From NCBI GenBank assembly GCA_947260005.1, contig CAMYOL010000055.1:1-64000 (forward strand): a stretch of DNA of 64,000 nucleotides, given 5' to 3'. Positions within the stretch are counted from its first letter, which is position 1. Every line of letters starts with the position of its first letter. This document shows positions 8,321 through 16,445 of the stretch, piece by piece. Below the pieces are notes generated by a model. That model saw nothing but the letters and a program-made list of their open reading frames with translations, did not search any database and was not told the origin of the DNA. Position numbers and translations under genes: made by a program. The stretch is from an uncultured Ectothiorhodospiraceae bacterium (GTDB taxonomy: Bacteria; Pseudomonadota; Gammaproteobacteria; UBA6429; Thiohalophilaceae).

Positions 8321-8347
8321 TTATCGTCTGAAATTGGGGATCATTTA
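8321..8347 (-). promoter_or_regulatory. Sigma-28 (FliA)-like promoter for the CheW-LysM operon
   Basis: On the minus strand, TAAATGAT (8347-8340) is followed after exactly 11 bases by GACGATAA (8328-8321). Against the known consensus TAAAGTTT-N11-GCCGATAA, the -10 box matches at 7/8, the TAAA core of the -35 box is intact, and the spacing is exact. Transcription would begin near base 8313, about 25 bases before the TTG start. The terminator after rsmA lies upstream and separates this unit from the rsmA operon. Confidence 0.6.
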
Positions 8348-8430
8348 TAGCCTGGAAGGTGCTGGGAATTATTTATCGTTAATTTGTGAAAGAGTTTTAA
8401 AAACAGCGGCTTAACGGGGCGTTGCGATTA

Positions 8431-8468
8431 AAATAAAGAGCCGTTTTAGCGGGGCGCGACTAAAACAG
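8431..8468 (-). terminator. Rho-independent terminator after rsmA
   Basis: On the minus strand, GTTTTAG (8466-8460) and CTAAAAC (8449-8443) form a perfect 7-base stem around a GC-rich loop, followed by GGCTCTTTATTTTAAT. It starts about 20 bases after the rsmA stop codon and so ends the lptD-surA-pdxA-rsmA transcript. A second, imperfect copy of the GC-rich core lies just beyond it (about 8402-8430). Confidence 0.65.
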
Positions 8469-8484
8469 CGGTTGAAGACCGGGA

Positions 8485-9276
8485 TTACTGGTTCGCCGAA
8501 GCTTCAGCTGATCGGGTGAGTCGTATGAAGGTTTCAAGATCGAGTGTTTCGGGCCTGGCGGCTGGGTCGATTTGAAGCGCCTCAAGCTGTGCAGGCGTGA
8601 ACCAGGTTTTCAGACTGTTGCGAATGGTTTTGCGTCGTTGAGAAAAGGCCTGTTTCACAATGGTTGAGAACACGTCGTTGGAGACATCGATCGGTTCGAG
8701 GTGAGGGATCAATTGCACGATGGCTGACTCAACCTTGGGGGCCGGGCTAAAGGCGTGACGACTCACGGTAAATAAATTATGAGTTTGGCAATAGAATTGT
8801 GTCATGACACTCAGGCGTCCATATATCTTTGATCCGGGTACAGCGGTAATCCGCTCAACGACTTCTTTTTGCAACATAAAGTGCATGTCTTTGATGCAGG
8901 GTAAAAACTTAAACAGATGAAACAGTAATGGGGTTGAAATGTTGTAGGGTAAGTTACCTACAATACGTATATTTTGTTGAGATGAGGTCGGGTACAGCGA
9001 ACATATATCGACTTTCAGCGCATCAAGTTCATGCAAATACAGATGGGCTAATTGTTTTTCTTGCCACCAGCTCACCAGGTCACGATCAATCTCAATGACA
9101 TGGAGTTGTTTTAGAGTTTCTAATAGCGGTAGTGTTAAGGCGCCGCGCCCAGGTCCGATCTCAACAAGCTGGTCGTCGGCTTGTGGATTGATTGCGCTAA
9201 TGATTTTGTTAATTATATTTTGATCATGTAAAAAATTCTGACCAAACCGTTTGCGTGGTGATTTAAATTCTGACAT
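8485..9276 (-). CDS. rsmA: 16S rRNA dimethyladenosine transferase RsmA (KsgA)
   Basis: RsmA dimethylates the two adjacent adenosines in the 3' terminal hairpin of 16S rRNA (A1518 and A1519 in E. coli numbering) late in 30S assembly. The 263-residue protein has FGQNFLHD at the N-terminus, SAM motif I VEIGPGRGALTLPLL, HVIEIDRDL, and the catalytic NLPYNIST. The C-terminal helical domain contains AFSQRRKTIRNSLK. I use the ATG at 9276; an in-frame TTG precedes it by one codon. The start lies four bases after the pdxA stop, so translation is likely coupled. It is the last gene of the lptD-surA-pdxA-rsmA operon. Confidence 0.97.
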   Translation of the reverse strand: MSEFKSPRKRFGQNFLHDQNIINKIISAINPQADDQLVEIGPGRGALTLPLLETLKQLHVIEIDRDLVSWWQEKQLAHLYLHELDALKVDICSLYPTSSQQNIRIVGNLPYNISTPLLFHLFKFLPCIKDMHFMLQKEVVERITAVPGSKIYGRLSVMTQFYCQTHNLFTVSRHAFSPAPKVESAIVQLIPHLEPIDVSNDVFSTIVKQAFSQRRKTIRNSLKTWFTPAQLEALQIDPAARPETLDLETFIRLTRSAEASANQ

Positions 9277-9280
9277 CAAT

Positions 9281-10282
9281 TTAAACTTGTGCTTGAATCA
9301 TTTGTCGAGCGGTTACAATGGCGACCTGCAAGCTGGTTATATCCGCCTGGCCGCTACCTGCCAGTTCGAGTGCCGTACCGTGATCGACAGAGGTTCTTAC
9401 GAAAGGCAGGCCGAGGGTAATGTTTACTGCATTACCAAAACCAACATGCTTTAGTACGGGCAAGCCCTGATCATGATACATCGCCAGATAGGCATCCGTC
9501 TGATGCATTAACTTTGGTGTAAAGGCCGTGTCGGCAGGTAGTGGACCGGTTAAGGTCATCCCTTGTTGATTTAATTTGTTAATGACCGGTTCAATGACTT
9601 CAATTTCTTCCCGGCCGAGGTGTCCAGATTCTCCGGCATGGGGATTTAAACCGCACACGGTGATACGTGGTTTAGGAATATTAAACTTATTTTTTAAATC
9701 AGAGTGCAGGATAGTCAGTACCTGCTCAATTAACGGTTGGGTTATCATCGCAGGGATACTGGATAGAGGTATATGGGTGGTTGCCAATGCGACACGCAGG
9801 CCGGTTGTTGCCAGCATCATCACGGGTCGATCTATATTTGAACGTTCTGCAAGGTATTCAGTATGACCACTAAACGGGATGCCAGCGTCGTTTATATTGC
9901 CTTTATGCACGGGGCCTGTGACTAAGGCGTAATGTTGATTAGCAAGGCATAACTCTACGGCTTTATCCAGGCAGTCTAATACATAGCGTGCATTTTGCTG
10001 CTCAAGCTGACCTGTGGCACAGGCAGTGGCAAGTGGAATATGGATGAGGTTAAGTACTTTTGGCCCGGTTTTTAGGGGCTCATTTGTGCCTGATTTATTT
10101 TTAAAGGGCTCATGCAGATTAATGTCCAGCTTAAGTCGCTGTGCGCGTTTTTCAAGTAAGTCTCGATCGGCAATGACCAATAAATCGTTTGAATCGTGCT
10201 GATCGCAGTATTGAAGAATCAGATCAGGGCCAATCGCAGCGGGTTCACCTGGGGTGATAATCAACCTTGGGACAAGAGGCAT
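9281..10282 (-). CDS. pdxA: 4-hydroxythreonine-4-phosphate dehydrogenase
   Basis: PdxA oxidises and decarboxylates 4-phosphohydroxy-L-threonine in pyridoxal 5'-phosphate synthesis, using NAD and a divalent metal. The 333 residues match the family length. Visible signatures are IITPGEPAAIGPDL at the start, VTGPVHKGNINDAGIPFSGH with the substrate-binding His, GLNPHAGESGHLG with a metal-ligand His, and MYHDQGLPVLKH with another. It lies between surA and rsmA, the conserved gammaproteobacterial order. The surA-pdxA junction forms a perfect hairpin whose 3' arm runs into the pdxA ribosome site. Confidence 0.97.
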   Translation of the reverse strand: MPLVPRLIITPGEPAAIGPDLILQYCDQHDSNDLLVIADRDLLEKRAQRLKLDINLHEPFKNKSGTNEPLKTGPKVLNLIHIPLATACATGQLEQQNARYVLDCLDKAVELCLANQHYALVTGPVHKGNINDAGIPFSGHTEYLAERSNIDRPVMMLATTGLRVALATTHIPLSSIPAMITQPLIEQVLTILHSDLKNKFNIPKPRITVCGLNPHAGESGHLGREEIEVIEPVINKLNQQGMTLTGPLPADTAFTPKLMHQTDAYLAMYHDQGLPVLKHVGFGNAVNITLGLPFVRTSVDHGTALELAGSGQADITSLQVAIVTARQMIQAQV

Positions 10283-10293
10283 GCAGTCAATCC

Positions 10294-10320
10294 CTTGAAG
10301 AGTACCGATTACTCTTCAAG
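10294..10320 (-). other. Perfect stem-loop at the surA-pdxA junction
   Basis: On the minus strand, CTTGAAGAGTA-ATCGG-TACTCTTCAAG is an 11-base-pair stem with a 5-base loop. The 5' arm contains the last surA codons and begins its TAA stop; the 3' arm ends in the AAG of the pdxA ribosome site AAGGGA. No T run follows, so it is not a standard intrinsic terminator. It could expose the pdxA ribosome site only when ribosomes reach the end of surA, or act as an RNA-processing site. Confidence 0.6.
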
Positions 10321-11631
10321 TCGGAATTCTACGTAAGCTTCATCACGGATACGACGTAACCAGTCACGTGTTTGCTCAGCGGTTTTACGCTTTTGAATTA
10401 ACTTGCGGGCTTGATTCTTTATATAGTCATCCGTGTTGTCATGAGTGCGCCGTGACAGGACTTGAATAATATGCCAACCAAAGCGTGATCGAAATGGCTC
10501 ACTGATCTCGCCCGGGCCAAGTTTATCCATTTGATCCTGGAATTCCGGAACCATTTGTCCCGGGCTGGTCCAACCGAGATCACCACCCTGAACTGCACTG
10601 GCGCGATCATCTGATGAGGCCTTGGCAAGCGCCCCAAAGTCATCACCATCGATGATACGAGTACGTATACGATTTAGTTTAACCGCTGCTTGTTGGCTTG
10701 ATGTGACATCATCGGGGCGAATCAGGATGTGACGAGCAAGCGTTTGTTCAATGACATGTTGTTTTTCGTGTGAACGTCGGTTGATCACTTTAACAATGTG
10801 GAAACCTTCAGGGCTGCGAACAGGCTCACTGATCTCGCCAGGGTTTAAGTTTGGAATAATTCTTTCAGCGACGAGAGGAAGTTGTCCTTGTTTTATCCAG
10901 CCCAAATCACCACCATTCAATGCTTGTTGTCCGGCGGAGACACTGATGGCGGTTTTCGCAAAATCGGCGCCAAATTTTAGCTGGGTGATAACCTGATCGG
11001 CTTTTTGTTTGGCTGCCTCAATCTCTTCTGGTTTGGCTGATTCGGGAATCGGGATTAATATATGGCCGAGATGAAACTCGTTATCGAGGTTTTGTTTACT
11101 GGTCATTGACGCCAGTTGTTTTCTAACCTCTTGCTCGGTCACGAAGGTTTTGCTTTCGACCTGGCGTTTTCGTAACTGGGTGATGATCATTTCTTTGCGC
11201 ATCTCTTCGCGAAACAGCGCGAAGTCATAGCCGTCATTTTCAAGCGCTCGACGGAAAGTGTCCAGGTCCATATTGTTACTTTCGGCCATATTGGCCAACA
11301 CCTGATTCAGGTTTTCATCGCTGATGCGGATACCGGTTTGTTTGGCTAGTTGGAGCTGAATCTGGTCAATTACAATTCGTTCCAGCACTTGTTTGCGCAG
11401 TACGGACTTGGGCGGTAATTGGGTGTTTTTCGCCTCTAGCTGACGGGTAATCTCCTGAAGCTTGCGTTCCAGCTCGCTATTGGTAATCACGTCTTTGTTG
11501 ACGATGGCTACAACATAGTCTAACTCTATGATTTCTGGTCGTTTTGCGTTAACTAGGGAGGTCAATAAACTGGCCAGCAAGAGGCCAGTTAGAACCTGGC
11601 CCAGCAGGTTCGATTGGAATAGCTGTTTCAC
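10309..11631 (-). CDS. surA: Periplasmic chaperone and peptidyl-prolyl isomerase SurA
   Basis: SurA escorts unfolded outer-membrane proteins through the periplasm to the BAM complex. The 440-residue protein has a signal peptide (residues 1-29, ending LVNA), then the N-terminal chaperone domain beginning with DYVVAIVNKDVITNSEL. Two parvulin (PpiC) domains follow at about 190-290 (HLGHILIPIPES, GGDLGWIKQGQLP) and 300-400 (ARHILIRPD, GGDLGWTSPGQMVPEFQ), then a short C-terminal helix. It sits directly downstream of lptD, one of its main clients, in the conserved order. Confidence 0.97.
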   Translation of the reverse strand: MKQLFQSNLLGQVLTGLLLASLLTSLVNAKRPEIIELDYVVAIVNKDVITNSELERKLQEITRQLEAKNTQLPPKSVLRKQVLERIVIDQIQLQLAKQTGIRISDENLNQVLANMAESNNMDLDTFRRALENDGYDFALFREEMRKEMIITQLRKRQVESKTFVTEQEVRKQLASMTSKQNLDNEFHLGHILIPIPESAKPEEIEAAKQKADQVITQLKFGADFAKTAISVSAGQQALNGGDLGWIKQGQLPLVAERIIPNLNPGEISEPVRSPEGFHIVKVINRRSHEKQHVIEQTLARHILIRPDDVTSSQQAAVKLNRIRTRIIDGDDFGALAKASSDDRASAVQGGDLGWTSPGQMVPEFQDQMDKLGPGEISEPFRSRFGWHIIQVLSRRTHDNTDDYIKNQARKLIQKRKTAEQTRDWLRRIRDEAYVEFRLEE

Positions 11632-11657
11632 GGTCTAATCTCTTACATTTGCTGATT

Positions 11658-13871
11658 TTATCGAGTGCCAAGGATACCACTTTCCAGGATACTATCGATC
11701 CTTTTTTCTGAGCCCAGGCTTGATAATCCTTTCAGTTCCAGCTCGAGCCAAACGGCACTTTCAAAGCGGGCGTTGCCAGTACCCGGTTCAAGACTATCGA
11801 AGTACTTATGGCCGATAATTCGGACGCCCCAGCAGCAATTGTCATAGCGGATGCCCAGGAAGTCCTGCAGGAGGTGATCATTTTCGAGGTCATCTTCATA
11901 ACCGGCAAAAACCCGCCATCCAGGATTTATCTGCCAAATAAAGGCAATGCCCTGGGTTCTTAATTCGTTTCGTCTGAAACGGTAATCGTAATTAATGAGC
12001 GAGTGAGGCCCGGCTTTATATGAAATTCGAGTGTTCGAGACTTCCGTGTGGTCTAGCTCTGAGTCAAAATAAAATTCACTGGCGATTTTGATTTTTGGGT
12101 CAGGCGTAAACGACAAGGTAGTGATATAACTTGAGGCATCGGTTACCTCAGGGCTACCATCGGGTAGTAAAGCGACGAGCCGATCTTCAAAATATAATAT
12201 TTGCCCTATCGCCGCATTAAACATCTCTGTTCCGTTATCTTGTCGATAAAAGCGGGTTATCAATGCTGCGGTAAGCTGGTTTGCATCGCCTACACGGTCC
12301 TTTCCACTAAAGCGATTCTCTGAGAAAAATAAAGACTGGCCAAATGGCGTGAGTGCAGTATCAAAAACAGGTAAATCACTCTGATCGACGTAGGGGGCAT
12401 ATAAGTAAAATAAGCGTGGTTCCAATGTGTGCAATAAATCAGTTTTGGCAAAACTGGTATCGCGTTCGAAAAATACACCCATGTCTGTACTAAAGACAGG
12501 AACGGTTGCGCTGGGTGTTGGATCATCTGTTGGTGAGCTGAGCTGCTCAAGATTATATTGCATATGATGTAAAGATAATTTAGGTATGAAAAAACCCGGA
12601 TCCGATTGAATCGGGTAACTGATAAAGGGATTTATCACTACACGATCGCCAATGACTTTCTCTGAATCTGAGTGATCAAAGTGAACAAATTCTGAGTTAA
12701 CGTCATAATTTAATTTATTATCGACATTCGTAAAACGACTGTTTAACGTTAATTGCGGTGCCCGGGCATAGGGTTGCTCTCCAGACAGGCGTTGATAGTT
12801 TTGCACCAGGCCACTGAAAAGAAAATATTCGTGGTTATAGTTTAAGGTTGCCTGACGATTTAAATGGGTGAGACTGGAACTGGCCAGGCTGTTAGAAAAG
12901 TCACTGATGTAATCTGTGTCACTGACGGACTTGTAATCGACGGTTGTAGACCAGCCGGCAGAGGGGGTGCCCTTGTATAACCAGGCGACCATACTGCGGT
13001 CATCGCCATACAATTTATCATCCAGCAAATAATCAGCCTGTATGACACCATTGCCATTCTCAGTAAGATAACGGAATTCATTTTCCAGCATGAGTCCGCG
13101 TTTAGTCATATTCCGAAAAGTAAAGGTCGCGTCCATACTAGGAGCGATATTCCAGTAGTAGGGAAGAGAAATTTCAGTGCCGTGTTTATTCGAGATAGCG
13201 ATTCCCGGATAAAGCAGGCCGGATAATCTATCTTCACTGATCGGAAAGCGAAAGTAAGGAAAGTAAAAGACAGGAACATCGGCGACTCTGAGTACAACGT
13301 TGGTTGCACTACCTTGCTTCGATTCGTTATCCAGGAAAATACTACTACTGTCCAGTCGCCAGGCTTCAGCATCGGGTGGGCAGGTCGTGTAGTTTGCCGA
13401 ACTCAACTCAAGTTGATTTTTATTCAAAATATTAATCGTTTCGGCATGACCTCGACCGTTGACGGTCCCGGTAAAATAATTGGCATTTTGCAAAACACCT
13501 TGTGATGTTTTTAGATTAAATTCAGCCTGATCCCCTGTGATTCTGGAATTATCGATGGAGTAAACGATATTACCCGTTGCTGTTACTTCTTCTGTGGTCC
13601 GATCGTAACGTATTCGATCGGCTTCAAGTAATCGGTTTGCCTGTTGCGCACGAACGGCACCCTCAAAATAAGTGACGGCATCGGAGTCGACCCGGGCGCT
13701 ATCGGCGGTGACGTGGATGCGTTGGTCATTTGTATTTGAGGAAATAAATTTTGGCTGGCTCGCAAGGAAATCCGCAGGGCAGAGTGCCGGGTTTATTTCT
13801 CCGGCATGGGAGGCCGTCATGCTTATGAGCAGACTAAATGCCAGGCTAAACTGTTTAAAATCGGGCGTCAC
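11658..13871 (-). CDS. lptD: LPS-assembly protein LptD
   Basis: LptD is the outer-membrane barrel that, with the LptE plug, inserts lipopolysaccharide into the outer leaflet. The 737-residue protein has a signal peptide, a periplasmic LptA-like jellyroll (ADSARVDSDAVTYFEGAVRA), and a large barrel (LSGLLYPGIAISNKHGTEIS). Four cysteines are in the canonical pattern: C31, C164 and the adjacent pair C679-C680 in YDNCCWG. These form the two interdomain disulfides needed for function in E. coli. The predicted start is GTG. It heads the conserved block with surA, pdxA and rsmA. Confidence 0.96.
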   Translation of the reverse strand: MTPDFKQFSLAFSLLISMTASHAGEINPALCPADFLASQPKFISSNTNDQRIHVTADSARVDSDAVTYFEGAVRAQQANRLLEADRIRYDRTTEEVTATGNIVYSIDNSRITGDQAEFNLKTSQGVLQNANYFTGTVNGRGHAETINILNKNQLELSSANYTTCPPDAEAWRLDSSSIFLDNESKQGSATNVVLRVADVPVFYFPYFRFPISEDRLSGLLYPGIAISNKHGTEISLPYYWNIAPSMDATFTFRNMTKRGLMLENEFRYLTENGNGVIQADYLLDDKLYGDDRSMVAWLYKGTPSAGWSTTVDYKSVSDTDYISDFSNSLASSSLTHLNRQATLNYNHEYFLFSGLVQNYQRLSGEQPYARAPQLTLNSRFTNVDNKLNYDVNSEFVHFDHSDSEKVIGDRVVINPFISYPIQSDPGFFIPKLSLHHMQYNLEQLSSPTDDPTPSATVPVFSTDMGVFFERDTSFAKTDLLHTLEPRLFYLYAPYVDQSDLPVFDTALTPFGQSLFFSENRFSGKDRVGDANQLTAALITRFYRQDNGTEMFNAAIGQILYFEDRLVALLPDGSPEVTDASSYITTLSFTPDPKIKIASEFYFDSELDHTEVSNTRISYKAGPHSLINYDYRFRRNELRTQGIAFIWQINPGWRVFAGYEDDLENDHLLQDFLGIRYDNCCWGVRIIGHKYFDSLEPGTGNARFESAVWLELELKGLSSLGSEKRIDSILESGILGTR

Positions 13872-13946
13872 CTAATGTGCCGATCCTGCATTGGTATGAG
13901 TTGACAACTATTATAAGGTGTCTGGCTACGGATTGATAAGTTGATT

Positions 13947-14684
13947 TTATTGATTGAGCATTTGGTACAGGTTTAACAGACCAAAAAATAGTGGTTGGTG
14001 TAGCAAATAGATGAGTAGAGAGTGGATGCCTGCAAAAACCAGTGTTTTTGCAATGGTCGACCTGGCCTGCCAGTTTTGAATGAAATTAACGTGTTTTTCA
14101 GTGATCGCCCAGCGGGCAAAAAATATCCCAATTAATACGATCCCAAACCAGGGTAATAATGGGGCATAGTCATCGGTAGCTGGTTTATAGGCCATGAAGC
14201 CAATCCATTGTAGGTAAATGTTATGGAACAGTGGGTTTTCATAGAGGTTTGCTAAAGTGATCAAAATTAGACCAATTATTAAATTACCCCAATATAATCT
14301 TAAGAATGGAATTGCGAACAGGCTGGCGACGAAAATAAAATGCAGAATGCCGAAGTAAATGAAGCGGTCGCCACTGGTAAAATAGGTTGAAACCGTAACC
14401 AAAAGTGCCGCAGCAAGTAATATAGATACTCGTTTTAAATATTTGCGCCAATTTATCCCATTTTTGTTTGCTAAATAAAGACTCATTCCCATCACAAAAG
14501 TGAAAATGGAAACGATCAAGGTCCGAAAGTGCAACCAAAAAGGGGAATGATAAAAGTCAAAATCAGCGTATTTGAACAGGGTAAGATCAAAACAAAAATG
14601 AAACACAATCATCATGGCGATAGCACTGCCTCTGAGTGCGTCAATAAGAGGGTATCGCATTAATCGTTTCTGCTCTTGAGCCAT
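13947..14684 (-). CDS. DUF1624 / heparan-alpha-glucosaminide N-acetyltransferase-like membrane protein
   Basis: This is a polytopic inner-membrane protein of the DUF1624 family, related to the catalytic part of heparan-alpha-glucosaminide acetyltransferase, which moves acetyl groups across a membrane onto sugars. The N-terminal signature RYPLIDALRGSAIAMMIVFH is clear, with the conserved DxLRG and the His that is catalytic in related enzymes. About seven to eight hydrophobic segments follow, ending in LLIYLLHQPLFFGLL. I prefer the ATG at 14684; an upstream in-frame GTG would add 12 residues, and an ATG eight codons later is also possible. It lies upstream of lptD on the same strand and is divergent from amgK. 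A role in modifying envelope glycans is inferred. Confidence 0.8.
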   Translation of the reverse strand: MAQEQKRLMRYPLIDALRGSAIAMMIVFHFCFDLTLFKYADFDFYHSPFWLHFRTLIVSIFTFVMGMSLYLANKNGINWRKYLKRVSILLAAALLVTVSTYFTSGDRFIYFGILHFIFVASLFAIPFLRLYWGNLIIGLILITLANLYENPLFHNIYLQWIGFMAYKPATDDYAPLLPWFGIVLIGIFFARWAITEKHVNFIQNWQARSTIAKTLVFAGIHSLLIYLLHQPLFFGLLNLYQMLNQ

Positions 14685-14745
14685 GATGGGCTTATTGTGA
14701 AATGAAAACAAACAAATCACAAGTTAATAAAGTATACTCAGGTTA

Positions 14746-15759
14746 GTGGATAAACGACTGGAAAAAATAAACAATTGGGCAAAGTATCTATTTGCGGGTG
14801 ATGACATTCGGGTTTCTCCTGCTTCTGCCGATGCAAGTTTTCGTCGTTATTTTCGCGTTGAGCATCAATCTGATTCCCATATCATAATGGACGCGCCACC
14901 TGACAAAGAAGATAGCGAACCCTTTGTCAGAATTTCATCTTATTTAGCAAACCTAGGTCTTAATGTTCCCCGCGTACTGAATAGTCAGGATGAGCTCGGT
15001 TTCTATTTGCTAACTGACTTAGGTTCGATTCCTTATCTCGATCGATTATCCACTGATAATGCCGATCGCCTCTATCTGGATGCGATGCAGGCATTGATGG
15101 TAATGCAAACCCGAGGTGTACAGCGTGAGGTAAATATTCCGCCATATGATCAAGCGTTATTACTTCAGGAAATGAGTTTGTTTAGTGAGTGGTTTTTAGG
15201 TCATGAGTTAAAGGTTTCAATATCGAAAAAACAGAATGATACCCTGCAGGCGGTTTATCAGTTATTAGCAGAATCTGCACTACAACAACCCAGGGTGTTT
15301 GTGCACCGGGATTATCATTCCAGAAATTTAATGTACATTGAGCCGGATAATCCGGGTATTTTGGATTTTCAGGATGCGGTATGGGGGCCTGTTACTTATG
15401 ACCTGGTTTCATTATTACGGGATTGCTATATAGCCTGGCCAAAACAACAGGTTGAACTCTGGGTTCATCATTATTATAAATTACTATGCGAAGCAAAATT
15501 GCTTGTTAATGTGAGTGCCCCCCAATTTATGCGCTGGTTTGACCTGATGGGTATCCAGCGACATCTCAAGGCAACTGGGATATTTTCTCGTCTTAAATAT
15601 CGCGATAATAAGTTGAGCTATGTCAAAGATATACCGCGAACGATGAGTTATATTGTATCTATTGCTGCACAATATTCTGAATTCGAAGATTTTCTATGTT
15701 TGCTGGATGAGCTTGGAATTCCGCAAACACTTTCTTTAACACAGGTTGAAAACGTTTAG
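14746..15759 (+). CDS. amgK: N-acetylmuramate/N-acetylglucosamine kinase AmgK
   Basis: AmgK phosphorylates the anomeric carbon of MurNAc or GlcNAc recovered from peptidoglycan turnover. This feeds a shortcut to UDP-MurNAc that bypasses MurA and lowers dependence on fosfomycin-sensitive synthesis. The 337-residue protein has the aminoglycoside phosphotransferase fold: ASADASFRRYFRV near the start, the catalytic loop VHRDYHSRNLMY and the metal-binding ILDFQDAVWGPVTYDL. It begins with GTG. Its TAG stop overlaps the GTG start of murU by one base, the usual coupled pair. The close divergent spacing from the DUF1624 gene implies a shared promoter region, with a TATACT near 14733. Confidence 0.92.
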   Translation: MDKRLEKINNWAKYLFAGDDIRVSPASADASFRRYFRVEHQSDSHIIMDAPPDKEDSEPFVRISSYLANLGLNVPRVLNSQDELGFYLLTDLGSIPYLDRLSTDNADRLYLDAMQALMVMQTRGVQREVNIPPYDQALLLQEMSLFSEWFLGHELKVSISKKQNDTLQAVYQLLAESALQQPRVFVHRDYHSRNLMYIEPDNPGILDFQDAVWGPVTYDLVSLLRDCYIAWPKQQVELWVHHYYKLLCEAKLLVNVSAPQFMRWFDLMGIQRHLKATGIFSRLKYRDNKLSYVKDIPRTMSYIVSIAAQYSEFEDFLCLLDELGIPQTLSLTQVENV

Positions 15760-16427
15760 TGAAGGCAATGATTTTAGCCGCGGGCCGCGGTGAACGAATG
15801 AGGCCATTGACCGACTCAAGTCCTAAACCATTATTAAAGGTCGCGGGTAAACGACTGATTGAATACCATTTGGAAAATCTTGCTCGCTCCGGCATTAAGG
15901 AAGTAGTGATAAATCATGCATGGTTGGGTGATCAGTTTGAACCGGCTTTAGGATCTGGCGAACAGTATGGGCTTCGAATTCATTATTCCGATGAAGGAAA
16001 AAAGGCCCTGGAGACGGCGGGTGGAATAATCCGGGCATTACCATATTTAGGGGTGGAGCCATTTTTAATTATAAATGGAGATATCTGGACCGACTATGAA
16101 TTATCAGCTTTAACCACGCAAAAACATAAAATGGACCAATTAATCCATTTAGTTCTGGTTAATAATCGTGCTCACCATCCTCGCGGTGATTTTGATATTG
16201 ATGAAAATAATTTTTTACTAGATCGCCCCGCCTACACTTATTCTGGAATCGGCATCTATTCTCCAAAAATATTTACTAAACTTAAAGTGGGTGTACAGCC
16301 GTTGGCGCCTATAATACGCCAGGCAATTAAACAGCAGCAGGTAACGGGTGAGCTTTATAATGGGGCCTGGGAAGATATAGGTACACCAGAACGATTAATA
16401 GAATTGGAAACTAAGCTAGAGACATAA
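15759..16427 (+). CDS. murU: N-acetylmuramate-1-phosphate uridylyltransferase MurU
   Basis: MurU turns MurNAc-1-phosphate (made by AmgK) plus UTP into UDP-MurNAc. The 222-residue protein is a nucleotidyltransferase of the sugar-1-phosphate type, beginning AMILAAGRGERMRPLTDS with the nucleotide-binding GxGxR(M)xPLT signature, then PKPLLKVAGKRLIEYHL. The metal-binding Asp lies in FLIINGDIWTDYEL, and NGAWEDIGTPERL closes the fold. The GTG start overlaps the amgK stop. The family could also be read as a glucose- or mannose-1-phosphate enzyme, but pairing with amgK makes MurU the best call. Confidence 0.92.
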   Translation: MKAMILAAGRGERMRPLTDSSPKPLLKVAGKRLIEYHLENLARSGIKEVVINHAWLGDQFEPALGSGEQYGLRIHYSDEGKKALETAGGIIRALPYLGVEPFLIINGDIWTDYELSALTTQKHKMDQLIHLVLVNNRAHHPRGDFDIDENNFLLDRPAYTYSGIGIYSPKIFTKLKVGVQPLAPIIRQAIKQQQVTGELYNGAWEDIGTPERLIELETKLET

Positions 16428-16445
16428 AAAAGGAAATAGCTCGTT

